Part shown: one piece after another, positions 9,361-18,700 of the stretch
How positions within the stretch are numbered: the stretch's first letter is position 1
Layout of the letters: each line of letters starts with the position of its first letter
Assembly: GCA_017435615.1 (NCBI GenBank)
Contig: JAFSET010000092.1
Span: 1-48,285 of the forward strand
Length of the DNA stretch: 48,285 bases
Direction of reading: 5' to 3'
From: Oscillospiraceae bacterium
Lineage (GTDB): Bacteria > Bacillota > Clostridia > Oscillospirales > Oscillospiraceae
Translations under genes and position numbers: made by a program
The notes under the pieces: model-generated
Database searches by the model: none
Told to the model about the DNA's origin: nothing
Seen by the model: the letters and a program-made list of their open reading frames with translations, nothing else

Positions 9361-10731
9361 ATGCAAATTACCCCATTAGATAATGTGCAAGTACATATAG
9401 AGAATGGGCATAAGTATGCTCTGCGGGATATTGCCAAGGGCGAAAATGTCATCAAATACGGTCAGCCAATCGGTCATGCGACTCAGGATATTGCCAAGGG
9501 TGAGCACGTTCATACCCATAACCTGAAAACCAACCTATGCGGCGAATTGGTCTATACCTATACGCCGGTTACATATCCTGCGCCGAAGGTGACAGAAAAG
9601 CCCACCTTTATGGGCTATGTGCGGAAAAACGGCGAAGTGGGTATCCGCAATGATGTGTGGATCGTGAACACTGTGGGCTGCGTGAACAAGGCGGCGCAAA
9701 AAATAGCGGAAAAAACCGGTGCCAAATATTTTCCCCATCCCTTTGGCTGCTCCCAGCTTGGAGATGACCAGGCGGTGACCCAGCAGATCCTCAAGGGTAT
9801 GGTGGAGCACCCCAATGCCGGCGGCGTACTGGTGCTGGGCCTGGGCTGCGAGAACAACAATTTGGAAGTGTTCAAAAAAATACTGGGTACGTGGGATGAT
9901 GACCGTGTCAAATTCCTCAATGCTCAGGATGTATCCGATGAAATTCAGGAGGGTGTCTGCCTGGTCCGGCTTTTGCAGGAGCAGGCCGCCAAAGCGCAGC
10001 GTGTGCCGGTGAGCGTGGATAAGCTGTGCATCGGCCTGAAATGCGGCGGCAGTGACGGCCTTTCCGGCATTACCGCCAACCCCCTGGTTGGCCGTGTCTG
10101 CGATCAGGTGACGGCAATGGGCGGAAGATGTGTGCTGACAGAGGTGCCGGAGATGTTCGGCGCAGAGCATCTTCTGATGCAGCGGTGCGAAAATGAGGAA
10201 GTGTTCCAAAAGACGGTCCGGCTGATCAACGATTTTAAGGCCTATTACACCCGTCATAACCAGGTGATCTATGAAAACCCCTCTCCCGGCAACAAGGCCG
10301 GCGGCATTACCACCTTGGAAGAAAAATCCTTAGGCTGTATCCAAAAAGGCGGACTTTCCACTGTGGTGGATGTGCTTAGCTACGGTGACCGTGTCACGAA
10401 GCCGGGACTTTCTCTGCTGAACGGCCCCGGAAACGATATCGTTGCCGTGACCAATCTGATGGCAGCCGGCTGTCACCTGGTGCTCTTTACCACCGGCAGA
10501 GGTACCCCCTTGGGCGGCGCGGTCCCCACGGTGAAGATCGCCACTAACCACCTGTTAGCGGAGAAAAAGGCCAACTGGATCGATTTTGATGCCAGCGGCG
10601 TTTTGGAGGGGAAGGATCTGACCGGCGATCTGCTTGCCTATATTTTGCAGGTTGCGGAAGGCAGGAAGACCTGCAACGAAGAAAACGGCTTTGAGGAGAT
10701 TTCCATCTTCAAAGACGGTGTTACATTATAA
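9361..10731 (+). CDS. uxaA: Altronate dehydratase
   Basis: D-altronate dehydratase removes water from D-altronate to give 2-keto-3-deoxy-D-gluconate, the third step of D-galacturonate breakdown in the cytoplasm. The 456-residue protein has the N-terminal SAF domain (residues 1-70, with GHKYALRDIAKGENVIKYGQPIG) joined to the large UxaA core. Core marks include GEVGIRNDVWIVNTVGCVN, the Cys-containing GLGCENNN and LKCGGSDGLSGITANPLVG. It is somewhat shorter than E. coli UxaA, mainly at the start. Galactarate dehydratase (GarD) has a similar fold, but the distant uxaB partner favours altronate. It stands alone on the plus strand, convergent with the araC-type gene, and its terminator is split by a miniature element. 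Confidence 0.88.
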   Translation: MQITPLDNVQVHIENGHKYALRDIAKGENVIKYGQPIGHATQDIAKGEHVHTHNLKTNLCGELVYTYTPVTYPAPKVTEKPTFMGYVRKNGEVGIRNDVWIVNTVGCVNKAAQKIAEKTGAKYFPHPFGCSQLGDDQAVTQQILKGMVEHPNAGGVLVLGLGCENNNLEVFKKILGTWDDDRVKFLNAQDVSDEIQEGVCLVRLLQEQAAKAQRVPVSVDKLCIGLKCGGSDGLSGITANPLVGRVCDQVTAMGGRCVLTEVPEMFGAEHLLMQRCENEEVFQKTVRLINDFKAYYTRHNQVIYENPSPGNKAGGITTLEEKSLGCIQKGGLSTVVDVLSYGDRVTKPGLSLLNGPGNDIVAVTNLMAAGCHLVLFTTGRGTPLGGAVPTVKIATNHLLAEKKANWIDFDASGVLEGKDLTGDLLAYILQVAEGRKTCNEENGFEEISIFKDGVTL

Positions 10732-10732
10732 A

Positions 10733-10947
10733 AAATCAGGGCACGCAAAGCATCAATGTCACTTAGTTAAGGTGGGAACCCTCTCCGTCAGCCCATTCGG
10801 GCTGCCACCTCTCCCATAGGGAGAGGGTGTTGACCTTGCGGAAACCTGAACACGCTCCCCCTTTGGGGGAGCTGGCACGGCGAAGCCGTGACTGAGAGGG
10901 TATTCCATTCTTAACTTAATGGCATTGCGCAAAGCATACCCTGATTT
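10733..10947. terminator. Terminator stem split by a miniature element
   Basis: AAATCAGGG (10733-10741) and CCCTGATTT (10939-10947) are perfect inverses, with A/T runs outside. Removing the element and one target copy leaves the two arms separated by 13 bases, a normal bidirectional terminator directly after the uxaA stop. The right arm overlaps the stop codon of the minus-strand regulator gene. Today 197 bases separate the arms. Confidence 0.7.
10754..10927. mobile_element. 174-bp MITE with 10-bp target-site duplication
   Basis: The ends are inverted: CAATGTCACTTAGTTAAG on the left and, reversed, CAATGCCATTAAGTTAAG on the right, and similarity continues for roughly 65 bases. The element is flanked by a perfect direct repeat CGCAAAGCAT at 10744-10753 and 10928-10937. 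Each arm carries two hairpins: CAGCCC/GGGCTG and CCTCTCCC/GGGAGAGG on the left; GCTCCCCC/GGGGGAGC and CACGGC/GCCGTG on the right. There is no coding capacity, so mobility would need a transposase acting in trans. It is a different family from the secA-flanking repeats. Confidence 0.85.
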
Positions 10948-11806
10948 ATTTCTCCCGTTGGTATTTTCGGTAATTGGCGGGAGAAAGACCAACTTTCCGC
11001 TTGAACATCAGGCTGAAGTAGTTTGCGTTACCGAAGCCGCAATGCTCCGCAATTTCCGACAGATTGCGGTTGGTATCTGTCAGCATGGCTTTGGCCTGCT
11101 GGATTCGGATGTTGATCAGATAATCCACCGGTGAGGAATGGAGAAATTTTTTGAAATTATAGTTTAGAGTGGCTTTGGATACGGAAAACCGTTGGGATAA
11201 AAAGTCCAGAGTGATGGGCTCCTTGTAGTTTTCTTTCAGGTAGCTGATAATGTTCAGCACCAGTGACGGCACAAAATCCGCCTTGTGCTCCACAATATTT
11301 TCGGTGTCCTCCTCCAGCTTGCCGATGGAGTACAGGTAGTAGGAAAAAAGCGTATTGAAGGCAATGTTATTGTGCTTTTTCAGCGGATCAAGCTGACGGA
11401 TCTCGTCCAGCAGACCGATGAGCATTTGGGCCTGCATTTCCGTAGGCTTCAGCAGCCGTAGCTGCTTATCTTCAATAATATCCAGTTGGAATGGGTCCAT
11501 GGCCACCTCGGCGGCGTCCACATTATAGCGCTCAAAGGGACCGCCTTCCGTGGCGTGGAGCCTGTGGGGCGGAATGATGACGATGGCCGGGGCATCCACA
11601 CTGTAAAGGGAGTTGGCAAACAGCAGGCGGCGTGTGCCTTTGGTGAGAAAATAGATCTCGTAGTGCTTGTGGGAATGGATGGGATGGCTCTTGCTGGGAT
11701 CGGTGCTGATCACCTTTTCTACTTCGATAAAGCTTTGGGGAGACAGAACCTTTGCCTGAGTCGCGGCAGCGGTCTCGGCAATGGTTTGGTTATCAATATT
11801 GTGCAT
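10946..11806 (-). CDS. AraC-family transcriptional regulator
   Basis: A 286-residue regulator with an N-terminal cupin-like sensing domain (HPIHSHKHYEIYFLTKGTRR near residues 40-60, IPPHRLHATEGG near 75-90) and a C-terminal double helix-turn-helix of about 100 residues. The latter ends in the AraC signature region (AEHCGFGNANYFSLMFKRKVGLSPANYRK). I chose ATG 11806 because AGCAGGTG lies at proper spacing upstream; a GTG at 11815 falls within that site. It is divergent from the glycosidase operon, with 121 bases between start codons and overlapping promoters. It probably senses a sugar or uronate from the polymer and controls the operon. Confidence 0.9.
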   Translation of the reverse strand: MHNIDNQTIAETAAATQAKVLSPQSFIEVEKVISTDPSKSHPIHSHKHYEIYFLTKGTRRLLFANSLYSVDAPAIVIIPPHRLHATEGGPFERYNVDAAEVAMDPFQLDIIEDKQLRLLKPTEMQAQMLIGLLDEIRQLDPLKKHNNIAFNTLFSYYLYSIGKLEEDTENIVEHKADFVPSLVLNIISYLKENYKEPITLDFLSQRFSVSKATLNYNFKKFLHSSPVDYLINIRIQQAKAMLTDTNRNLSEIAEHCGFGNANYFSLMFKRKVGLSPANYRKYQREK

Positions 11807-11849
11807 AGCTTTCACCTGCTCGTTAAAATATATATGTTGTTTTGATGAA

Positions 11850-11878
11850 ATTTTAATATAAATTCAATTGAAGGTCAA
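11850..11878 (-). promoter_or_regulatory. Promoter of the araC-type gene
   Basis: On the minus strand: TTGACC (11878-11873), 17 bases, TAAAAT (11855-11850). The -35 box shares base 11873 with the -35 box of the opposite promoter, so the two polymerases should compete. Confidence 0.7.
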
Positions 11879-11896
11879 GCCCTTTTTATATATAAT
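11868..11896 (+). promoter_or_regulatory. Promoter of the polysaccharide-utilisation operon
   Basis: TTGAAG (11868-11873), 17 bases, TATAAT (11891-11896). It is followed after 31 bases by the esterase start codon. An imperfect inverted repeat (GAAATTT...AAATTC, 11847-11865) lies just upstream and is a plausible site for the divergent AraC-type regulator. Confidence 0.75.
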
Positions 11897-11927
11897 GATA
11901 AAAAGCAGTATGATAGGGGGGAGTATT

Positions 11928-12965
11928 ATGAAGATGTTAAACGGTGACGCGTGCCACGATCTTCTGGTGGCCGGGACAAAGGGTCTTTTGTCCTATGATC
12001 CCTCCTGCGATTACGCCCAGTGGAAAGAAAAGGTCCATGAAAAGCTCTATACGCTTTTGGGTATGGAAGTGATTGCCCAAAACGCCTGCGATATCGGCAT
12101 TGAGATGGAAGCGGCACAGGAGTATGATGCCTACCGCATGATCCGTTTTACCTACGAAAGTGAGCGTGGAAACCGTGTGCCGGCGTTTTTGCTGATCCCC
12201 AAGATGGGCAAGAAGCCCTATCCCTTGGCCATTACCCTGCAAGGGCATACCACCGGCTACCATATTTCCATTGGCGAGAAAAAATATGATATTGACGAGA
12301 CGTTCTTTCCCGATAGCTGCTATGCTTTGCAGGCGGTGGAAAACGGCTTTGCCGCCCTTTGCATTGAGCAGCGTGGCATGGGGATTACCCGTTCGCACCG
12401 GCATCCCGGTCCCGGCGGTGTGCATCAGTGCTCCTTTACCGCTATGCGAGCCATCAATCTGGGCAGAACGGTGATCGGCGAGCGTGTTTGGGACATTAGC
12501 CGCGGCATCGACGCCCTGGAAAAGCTGGCACTGCCGGAGATCGATCTGGACAAGATCATGATTTTGGGCAATTCCGGCGGCGGAACGGCAGCATTTTATG
12601 CCACCTGCCTGGAGGAAAGAATCCGCTATGCTGCCCCTGGCTGTTCCTTCTGCTCTTACAAGGGTTCCATTCTGGATATTTTGCACTGCGTATGCAACAA
12701 CATACCGTCCGCTTCCCGTTATTTTGAGATGGAAGATCTGACTTGCCTGATCGCACCCCGTCCGCTGACGGTATTGGCTGGGCAAAAGGATGATATTTTC
12801 CCCCTGGAAGCGGTGAAGCAGTCTTATGCCACTGCGCGGAAAATTTATGACCGGGCAGGTGCCGGGAGCAATTGCTCGCTGGTGCTGATGCCGGAGGGAC
12901 ACCACTGGTGTCCGGATGTTGCCTGGAGTGCGATCCGGGAAGAAATAACCAAATTAGGCTGGTAA
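11928..12965 (+). CDS. Alpha/beta hydrolase, acetylesterase-like
   Basis: A 345-residue alpha/beta hydrolase resembling the acetyl-xylan-esterase/dienelactone-hydrolase group. The nucleophile elbow is GNSGGG with Ser216. Asp288 or Asp289 (GQKDDIFP) and His325 or His326 (PEGHHW) complete the triad, in the expected order. There is no signal peptide, so it acts in the cytoplasm, probably removing acetyl or similar esters from imported oligosaccharides. This start has GGGGGGAG seven bases upstream; the frame is open 20 codons earlier but that part overlaps the promoter. It is the first gene of the long operon, four bases before the GH2 gene. Pectin is often acetylated, which fits. The true ester cannot be told from sequence. 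Confidence 0.75.
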   Translation: MKMLNGDACHDLLVAGTKGLLSYDPSCDYAQWKEKVHEKLYTLLGMEVIAQNACDIGIEMEAAQEYDAYRMIRFTYESERGNRVPAFLLIPKMGKKPYPLAITLQGHTTGYHISIGEKKYDIDETFFPDSCYALQAVENGFAALCIEQRGMGITRSHRHPGPGGVHQCSFTAMRAINLGRTVIGERVWDISRGIDALEKLALPEIDLDKIMILGNSGGGTAAFYATCLEERIRYAAPGCSFCSYKGSILDILHCVCNNIPSASRYFEMEDLTCLIAPRPLTVLAGQKDDIFPLEAVKQSYATARKIYDRAGAGSNCSLVLMPEGHHWCPDVAWSAIREEITKLGW

Positions 12966-12969
12966 ATCT

Positions 12970-15690
12970 ATGTTACGAACTATCCTGTCGCTCAATGGTG
13001 ACTGGCGTGTAGATTTCCTTTCCCATACGCCCTATACGGGAACTGAGGAGCCGGTGGTCCATTGGGTGACTACCCTTTCCGTCCCCGGCTACTGGGAGGA
13101 TATGGCACAGCAGCTTGCATCCACGGGGCTATCCGGAAAACTGAATATCAATCCCCTGTATACCGATCAAAGCTATCCCATGACCGGTTACTGCCCGGAT
13201 ATGTATTTACCCAATCCGGTGGGATGCCTGGCCTATGAAAAGACCTTTGTATTGGAGCAGGTTCAGGAGAATACGGAGCTGTTCATCGGCGGTGTCCAAA
13301 ATGCTGTCAGTGCCTGGATCAACGGCGTGTATTTGGGGCGGCACGAAGGGTACTCTACGCCCTTTGCCTTTCCAATTCCTGAGGATGTTCTGACAGCAGG
13401 GGAAAACCGCATTACCCTGGCAGTTTCCAATAACCGGTTGCAAGGCTATCAGGGCAGACCTGTTTCCGGACTGACTTCCCGGGCGGCCAACGAGTGCACC
13501 GGCGGTATTTACGGCGACGTGGAGCTGCGCAGCTACCCGGACGGGCTGTGTGATCTGTGGGTCACGGTAAATGATAATTGCACAAGCTTTACCGTACATA
13601 CGAAAGGTGCAGGCAATATACGAAAAATTGTTACGATTACATATAAAAATGAAACCGTTTCCACAGCTACAATCCCGGCAGGGGAAGAAACGGTAACCAT
13701 CACTGCCCAAGGCTTATTGCGCTGGACTCCGGAAACACCGGAACTGTATCAAGTGACGGTCACCACGGAAAACCAGTCCCTATCCGCCTCTTTCGGCGTG
13801 CGCCGGCTGACAGCAGAAGGCACCCGCCTTTACCTCAATGGCGAGCCGTTCTATTTCAGAGGCATCTGCGAGCACTGTTATCAATATAAGACTGTTCACC
13901 CCACCAGGGACAAAGCCTATTATGTGACCGTGATCCGGAAGCTCAAATCCCTTGGCTTTAATGCCATTCGCTTCCATACCTGGATCCCACCTTATGAATA
14001 TATGGAGGCGGCGGATGAAGAGGGCATTTTGCTGGAAGTGGAGTCTCCCAACAATACCGCCTTGGCAGAGTGGGAAAAAATTGTCCGTTTCTGCCGTCAT
14101 TACCCATCGGTCAACCTGTATTCCACAGGCAACGAGCTTCAGATCGATGGGGCTTATGAAGAACATCTGCACGCCTGTGCAGACCTGGTACATACGCAAA
14201 CCGATGCACTCTTTTCGCCTATGTCGGCAATGAGAGGCGTGGAATATATGCTGACGGAGCAGGACCCCCGGATGGATACGCCCTTTCCCCATAACTCCCA
14301 GCGGCTGTCCCGGATCGGCACCTACAGCGATGTGTATAACAGCTATTCTCTTGGCCTAACCAGCTACGACTCCAGCCTTGGAACCCAGAAGGTGCTGGAT
14401 GAACGAAATGAAATTTACGGAAAACCGCTGCTTTCTCACGAAATCTGCATACAGGGAACCTATATCGATCTTTCTCTGGCGCAGCGGTATGAAGGAACCA
14501 GAATTGGCAAGACCCAATTTATGTCCTCGGTAAGAACACACCTTGCCGATCAGGGACTGCTGGACAGAGCAGATACCTATTATAAAAACTCAGTCAAGTG
14601 GCAGAGCCTGCTGAGAAAGCATTGCTTTGAAACGGTGCGCCGCTGCCACAGCTTTGCAGGCTATGACTTTTTAGGCGATATTGACACGCATTGGCATACC
14701 TTCGGCTACTGCGTAGGTATGATGAATGAGTTTTATGAGCTAAAAGACGGCCAGACTACGGAAAATGTCCTGCGCTACAACAGCCCCACAGTGCTTTTGG
14801 CAGACACTCAGCGTGTCAATCTTTGGGCAGGAGAAGCTGTGCAGATCCCCATATGGGTATCTCACTACGGCCCGGATATAGAAAAAGCCCGGCTGCATGT
14901 ATCCGTCCGTGCTGACGGAAAGACCGTTGCGCAGACCGATGTGACGGTTGAGCAGCTTCGCAAGGGCCAGTTAAAGCAGCTTGCCTGTTTCAGCTTCTGT
15001 GTACCGGAGCTGGAGCGTGCTGCAGGGCTTGACTTGTGTGCAGAGCTTTCCGGCCCACAGGGCACATACCGCAATGGCTGGGAGCTGTATGCTTTCCCAA
15101 AAACGGAAGAAAGCGCCTGCCGGAATGTGATCGTCCGCAAGGGCTGCACAATCGATGAGCTGCAAGCGGATATGCAGGCAGGAAACCGCGTGGTCATTTT
15201 CGGAACAGAGCCCTTTGCCTCCAGTCAGGTAAGCTTCCAGCTTTCCATTGCCGGCAGAACAACGGGCCATTTGGCTACCGTGATCGCAAAGCATCCCATT
15301 ACAGATGCGTTTCCCCACAGCGGTTTCTGCGCAAAGCAGTTTGAAAACATGCTCAATGGCGGAAAAGCGGCGATCCTTGCCGGTACACAGGGGCAGCATG
15401 CGCCTGTGATCGACATTGCCACTTCCTATAAAAACGCACAAAAAGAAGCGCTTTTATTTGAGTACCGCATTGGAAAAGGCAGGCTTTTGGTGTGCACGCT
15501 GAATTTGCAGGAGGAGGATCCTGCTGCAATGTGGCTGAAAAACACCATTCTTTCCTACGCGGAAAGCCAGGCCTTTGCTCCGGATGCAGAACTTACCTTG
15601 CAGGAGCTTGCCCAGGTCTGCGCTGTGAATTCCAGTGCGGAAGATGAAGACAGCAACCGTGCTGTCAACAAAAACGACATCACAGCCTGA
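12970..15690 (+). CDS. Glycoside hydrolase family 2 protein
   Basis: A 906-residue GH2 enzyme without signal peptide, so cytoplasmic. The layout is an N-terminal sugar-binding jelly roll (residues 1-170, starting LSLNGDWRVDF and with TGGIYGDVELR), an Ig-like sandwich (to about 285), then a TIM barrel beginning RRLTAEGTRLYLNGEPFYFRG. The barrel carries the acid/base Glu389 in STGNELQ and a probable nucleophile Glu491 in LLSHEICIQG. A C-terminal part of about 300 residues has no clear identity. GH2 covers beta-galactosidase, beta-mannosidase, beta-glucuronidase and others; the neighbouring galactosidases favour a galactose- or uronate-linked target, but this is inference. It lies four bases after the esterase gene. 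Confidence 0.88.
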   Translation: MLRTILSLNGDWRVDFLSHTPYTGTEEPVVHWVTTLSVPGYWEDMAQQLASTGLSGKLNINPLYTDQSYPMTGYCPDMYLPNPVGCLAYEKTFVLEQVQENTELFIGGVQNAVSAWINGVYLGRHEGYSTPFAFPIPEDVLTAGENRITLAVSNNRLQGYQGRPVSGLTSRAANECTGGIYGDVELRSYPDGLCDLWVTVNDNCTSFTVHTKGAGNIRKIVTITYKNETVSTATIPAGEETVTITAQGLLRWTPETPELYQVTVTTENQSLSASFGVRRLTAEGTRLYLNGEPFYFRGICEHCYQYKTVHPTRDKAYYVTVIRKLKSLGFNAIRFHTWIPPYEYMEAADEEGILLEVESPNNTALAEWEKIVRFCRHYPSVNLYSTGNELQIDGAYEEHLHACADLVHTQTDALFSPMSAMRGVEYMLTEQDPRMDTPFPHNSQRLSRIGTYSDVYNSYSLGLTSYDSSLGTQKVLDERNEIYGKPLLSHEICIQGTYIDLSLAQRYEGTRIGKTQFMSSVRTHLADQGLLDRADTYYKNSVKWQSLLRKHCFETVRRCHSFAGYDFLGDIDTHWHTFGYCVGMMNEFYELKDGQTTENVLRYNSPTVLLADTQRVNLWAGEAVQIPIWVSHYGPDIEKARLHVSVRADGKTVAQTDVTVEQLRKGQLKQLACFSFCVPELERAAGLDLCAELSGPQGTYRNGWELYAFPKTEESACRNVIVRKGCTIDELQADMQAGNRVVIFGTEPFASSQVSFQLSIAGRTTGHLATVIAKHPITDAFPHSGFCAKQFENMLNGGKAAILAGTQGQHAPVIDIATSYKNAQKEALLFEYRIGKGRLLVCTLNLQEEDPAAMWLKNTILSYAESQAFAPDAELTLQELAQVCAVNSSAEDEDSNRAVNKNDITA

Positions 15691-15692
15691 TA

Positions 15693-15710
15693 AGCTTTAC
15701 GGATAAAGCT
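15693..15710 (+). promoter_or_regulatory. Short intercistronic hairpin before the giant gene
   Basis: AGCTTTA (15693-15699) and TAAAGCT (15704-15710) form a perfect 7-bp stem in the 59-base gap. It is A/U-rich and has no T-run, so it is more likely an mRNA processing or spacing feature than a terminator. Confidence 0.35.
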
Positions 15711-15749
15711 ATTTACGATTTGATCTTGATTCGCATAAGGAGGGTATCT

Positions 15750-18700
15750 ATGAAAGACAGTTGGAGGCAGTATATCAAAAAGCCAATGGCGCTTTTGCTG
15801 GCTGCGGTGCTGATCGTTTCCATGCTGCCGATGCAGGCGCTGAGCGTGATCGTTGCAGTGGATAGTGCCGGCGCCGGCACTGATCAGGTGCTGACCGGCT
15901 GGAAGCGCGCGCCGGTGGATGGCTACACCGGGTCTGTGACCCAGCAGGACGGAGCCACTGTGTTAAAAACCCAAGGCATTTTCGGAGTGGAAAATGAAAA
16001 GCTGATGGCGGTAGGCCCTACCGATACCTACAGCCTGTCCTGGGATGCAGAGCTGTCCGATGGCGCAGAGCTTTCTGCTTATATTTTCTACTTTGACCGC
16101 AACGGCGATCCTTCGGATATGCCCTTTTATCGTTTGGAGAATGGACAAGGCGGTCAGTTTACCGTGCCTGCGGATGGCTGTCAGGCAGGAATTCGCTTTG
16201 TGCTGAGCAGCCGCAGCGGTGAAGAAGTGACTGCTTCTTTGCAGAATGTTACCTTGCGGTGTGTTGCCCAGGGCAATGGCCAGGTGAGACCGGTCACCAT
16301 GACCGCTTATGATGCGGCAGAGCAAAAATTGCTGCAAAATATGCGTGATACCGCCCAAAATCCCGCATTTTCCATGAATGTGGAGTTTGAAGACAGTGAA
16401 ACACTTCCCTGGACCCTGTGGACCGGCGCAACGGTTGCGGATGGGGTCATGACCCAGTCTGCGGTCAGAAACGGCTATGCAGAAGGTACGCAGCATTATG
16501 CTGTTGTGGCCGGTGAAACCTATGTCATCTCCGCAAAGATCAAGGCTACCGGCAAAGCCCGGGCAGTCTACTGGCTGTACGAGTATGATGCCAGCGGCAA
16601 AAAAGTAAAAAATACATCCTTTAACAAGACCTTTGACGATGCTTCCGAAGATTGGGTGGACTTTGTGTATGAGTATACCCCCGGAGCCAATGTGGTATCG
16701 GTGCAGTTCCACCTGCAGTCCAATCAGGGCAAAGGCGAAACGGTGATTTTGTGGGAGTCTGTGACGGTTAAGCGGCCGGGCAGTGAACCAGAGCCTACAG
16801 AGCCTGTCACCACCGAGCCACCTGCCACGGAGCCTCCTGCCACCGAACCTCCTGTAACTGAGCCTCCGGTGACGGAAAATCCGGAATTTGCGCTGGAAGT
16901 CAGCTTCGAAGACGGCCAGGAGCTGCCCTGGACCCTGTGGACCGGCGCAACGGTTGCAGATGGCGTGATGACCCAGTCTGCGGACAAGAACGGCTATGCT
17001 GAGGGCAGTCAGCATTATGCGGTAGCAGCCGGCGAGACTTATGTGATCTCCGCCAAGATTCAGGCTGCCGGCCGTGCGCAGGCGGTTTACTGGCTGTATG
17101 AGTATAATGCCAATGGCATTAAAACAAAAAATATTCCGGCTACAAAGTTTTTTGCCGACGGTTCCGACGGTTGGGAAGACTTTGTCTATGAATATACGCC
17201 CAGCGAGAATGTTACATCGGTGCAGTTCCATATTCAGACCAATGAGGGTCAGAATAAGGGCGGCAGCATCCAGTGGGACGATGTGAAGGTGCAGAAGAAG
17301 GGAGAGGAGCCTCCCACCACTGAGCCTCCCACCACTGAGCCTCCCACCACCGAGCCTCCCACCACCGAGCCTCCCACTACAGAGCCTCCGGTGCCGGAAA
17401 ATCCGGAGTTTGCGCTGGAAGTGAACTTTGAAGACGGCGAGGAGCTGCCCTGGACTTTGTGGACCGGCGCAACGGTTGCAGACGGCGTGATGACCCAGTC
17501 TGCGGATCAGAATGGCTATGCCGAGGGCAGCCAGCATTATGCGGTAACAGCCGGGGAAACCTATGTGCTGTCCGCAAAGATCAAAGCCACCGGCCGTTCT
17601 CAGGCAGTCTACTGGCTGTATGAGTACAATGCCGACGGTGGAAAGATTAAAAATGTACCGGCCACAAAGTTTTACACCAACGGCTCTGACGGATGGGTAG
17701 ACTTTATCTATGAATACACCCCGGGTGCCAATGTGGCATCGGTGCAGCTTCATATTCAGACCAACGAAGGTCAGAATAAGGGCGGCAGCATCCAGTGGGA
17801 CTATGTGAAGGTGCACAAGAAGGGGGAGGAGCCTCCCACCACAGAGCCTCCTGCCACCGAACCTCCCACCACAGACCCCTCTGTAACAGAGCCTCCCACT
17901 ACGAAGCCTCCTGTCACAGAACCGCCCACTACACGGCCGCAGATCGATGTGAAGGACTTTGCCCTGGATGTGAAGTTTGATGCAGACGAGGTGCTGCCCT
18001 GGAGTCTGTGGAGCGGCGCAACGGTTGCCGATGGCGTACTGACCCAGTCGGCAGACAGCAACGGCTATGCCGAAGGCAACCAACCCTTTGCGGTAACATC
18101 GGAAAAGACCTATGTGTTCTCCTCCAAGATCAAGGCCACCGGCCGTTCTCAGGCCATTTACTGGATTTGGGAGTATGATGCCGAGGCCAAACAGTTGAAA
18201 ACCATTCCCTTTGTGAGATTCTATGAGGCCGGTTCCGACGGCTGGCAGGATTTCACTGTGGAATATACCCCCAGTCCGAAGGCTGCTTATGTGCTGTTCC
18301 ACCTGCAGACCAACGAAGGTCAAAACAAGGGCGGAAGCGTGCAGTGGGACTATGTGACTGTTCAGGAAAAGGAAGCGCAACCCATTCGGGATTTTGCCAT
18401 GGATGTGCAGTTTGATGCAGACGAGGAGCTCCCCTGGAGCCTGTGGAGCGGCGCAGCGGTTGCCGATGGCGTACTGACCCAGTCGGCTGACAGCAACGGC
18501 TATGCCGAGGGCAAGCAGCTCTACAAGGTCGAAACCGGAAAGACCTATACGCTTTCCGCCAAGATCCAGGCAGCAGGACGCTCCCAGGCGATCTTCTGGA
18601 TCTGGGAATTCGATGCGAGCCAAATGCAGTTGCGGACCAAGCCTTTTGTCAAGTTCTATGAGGCCGGTTCCAACGGCTGGGATGAATTTACGGCGGAATA

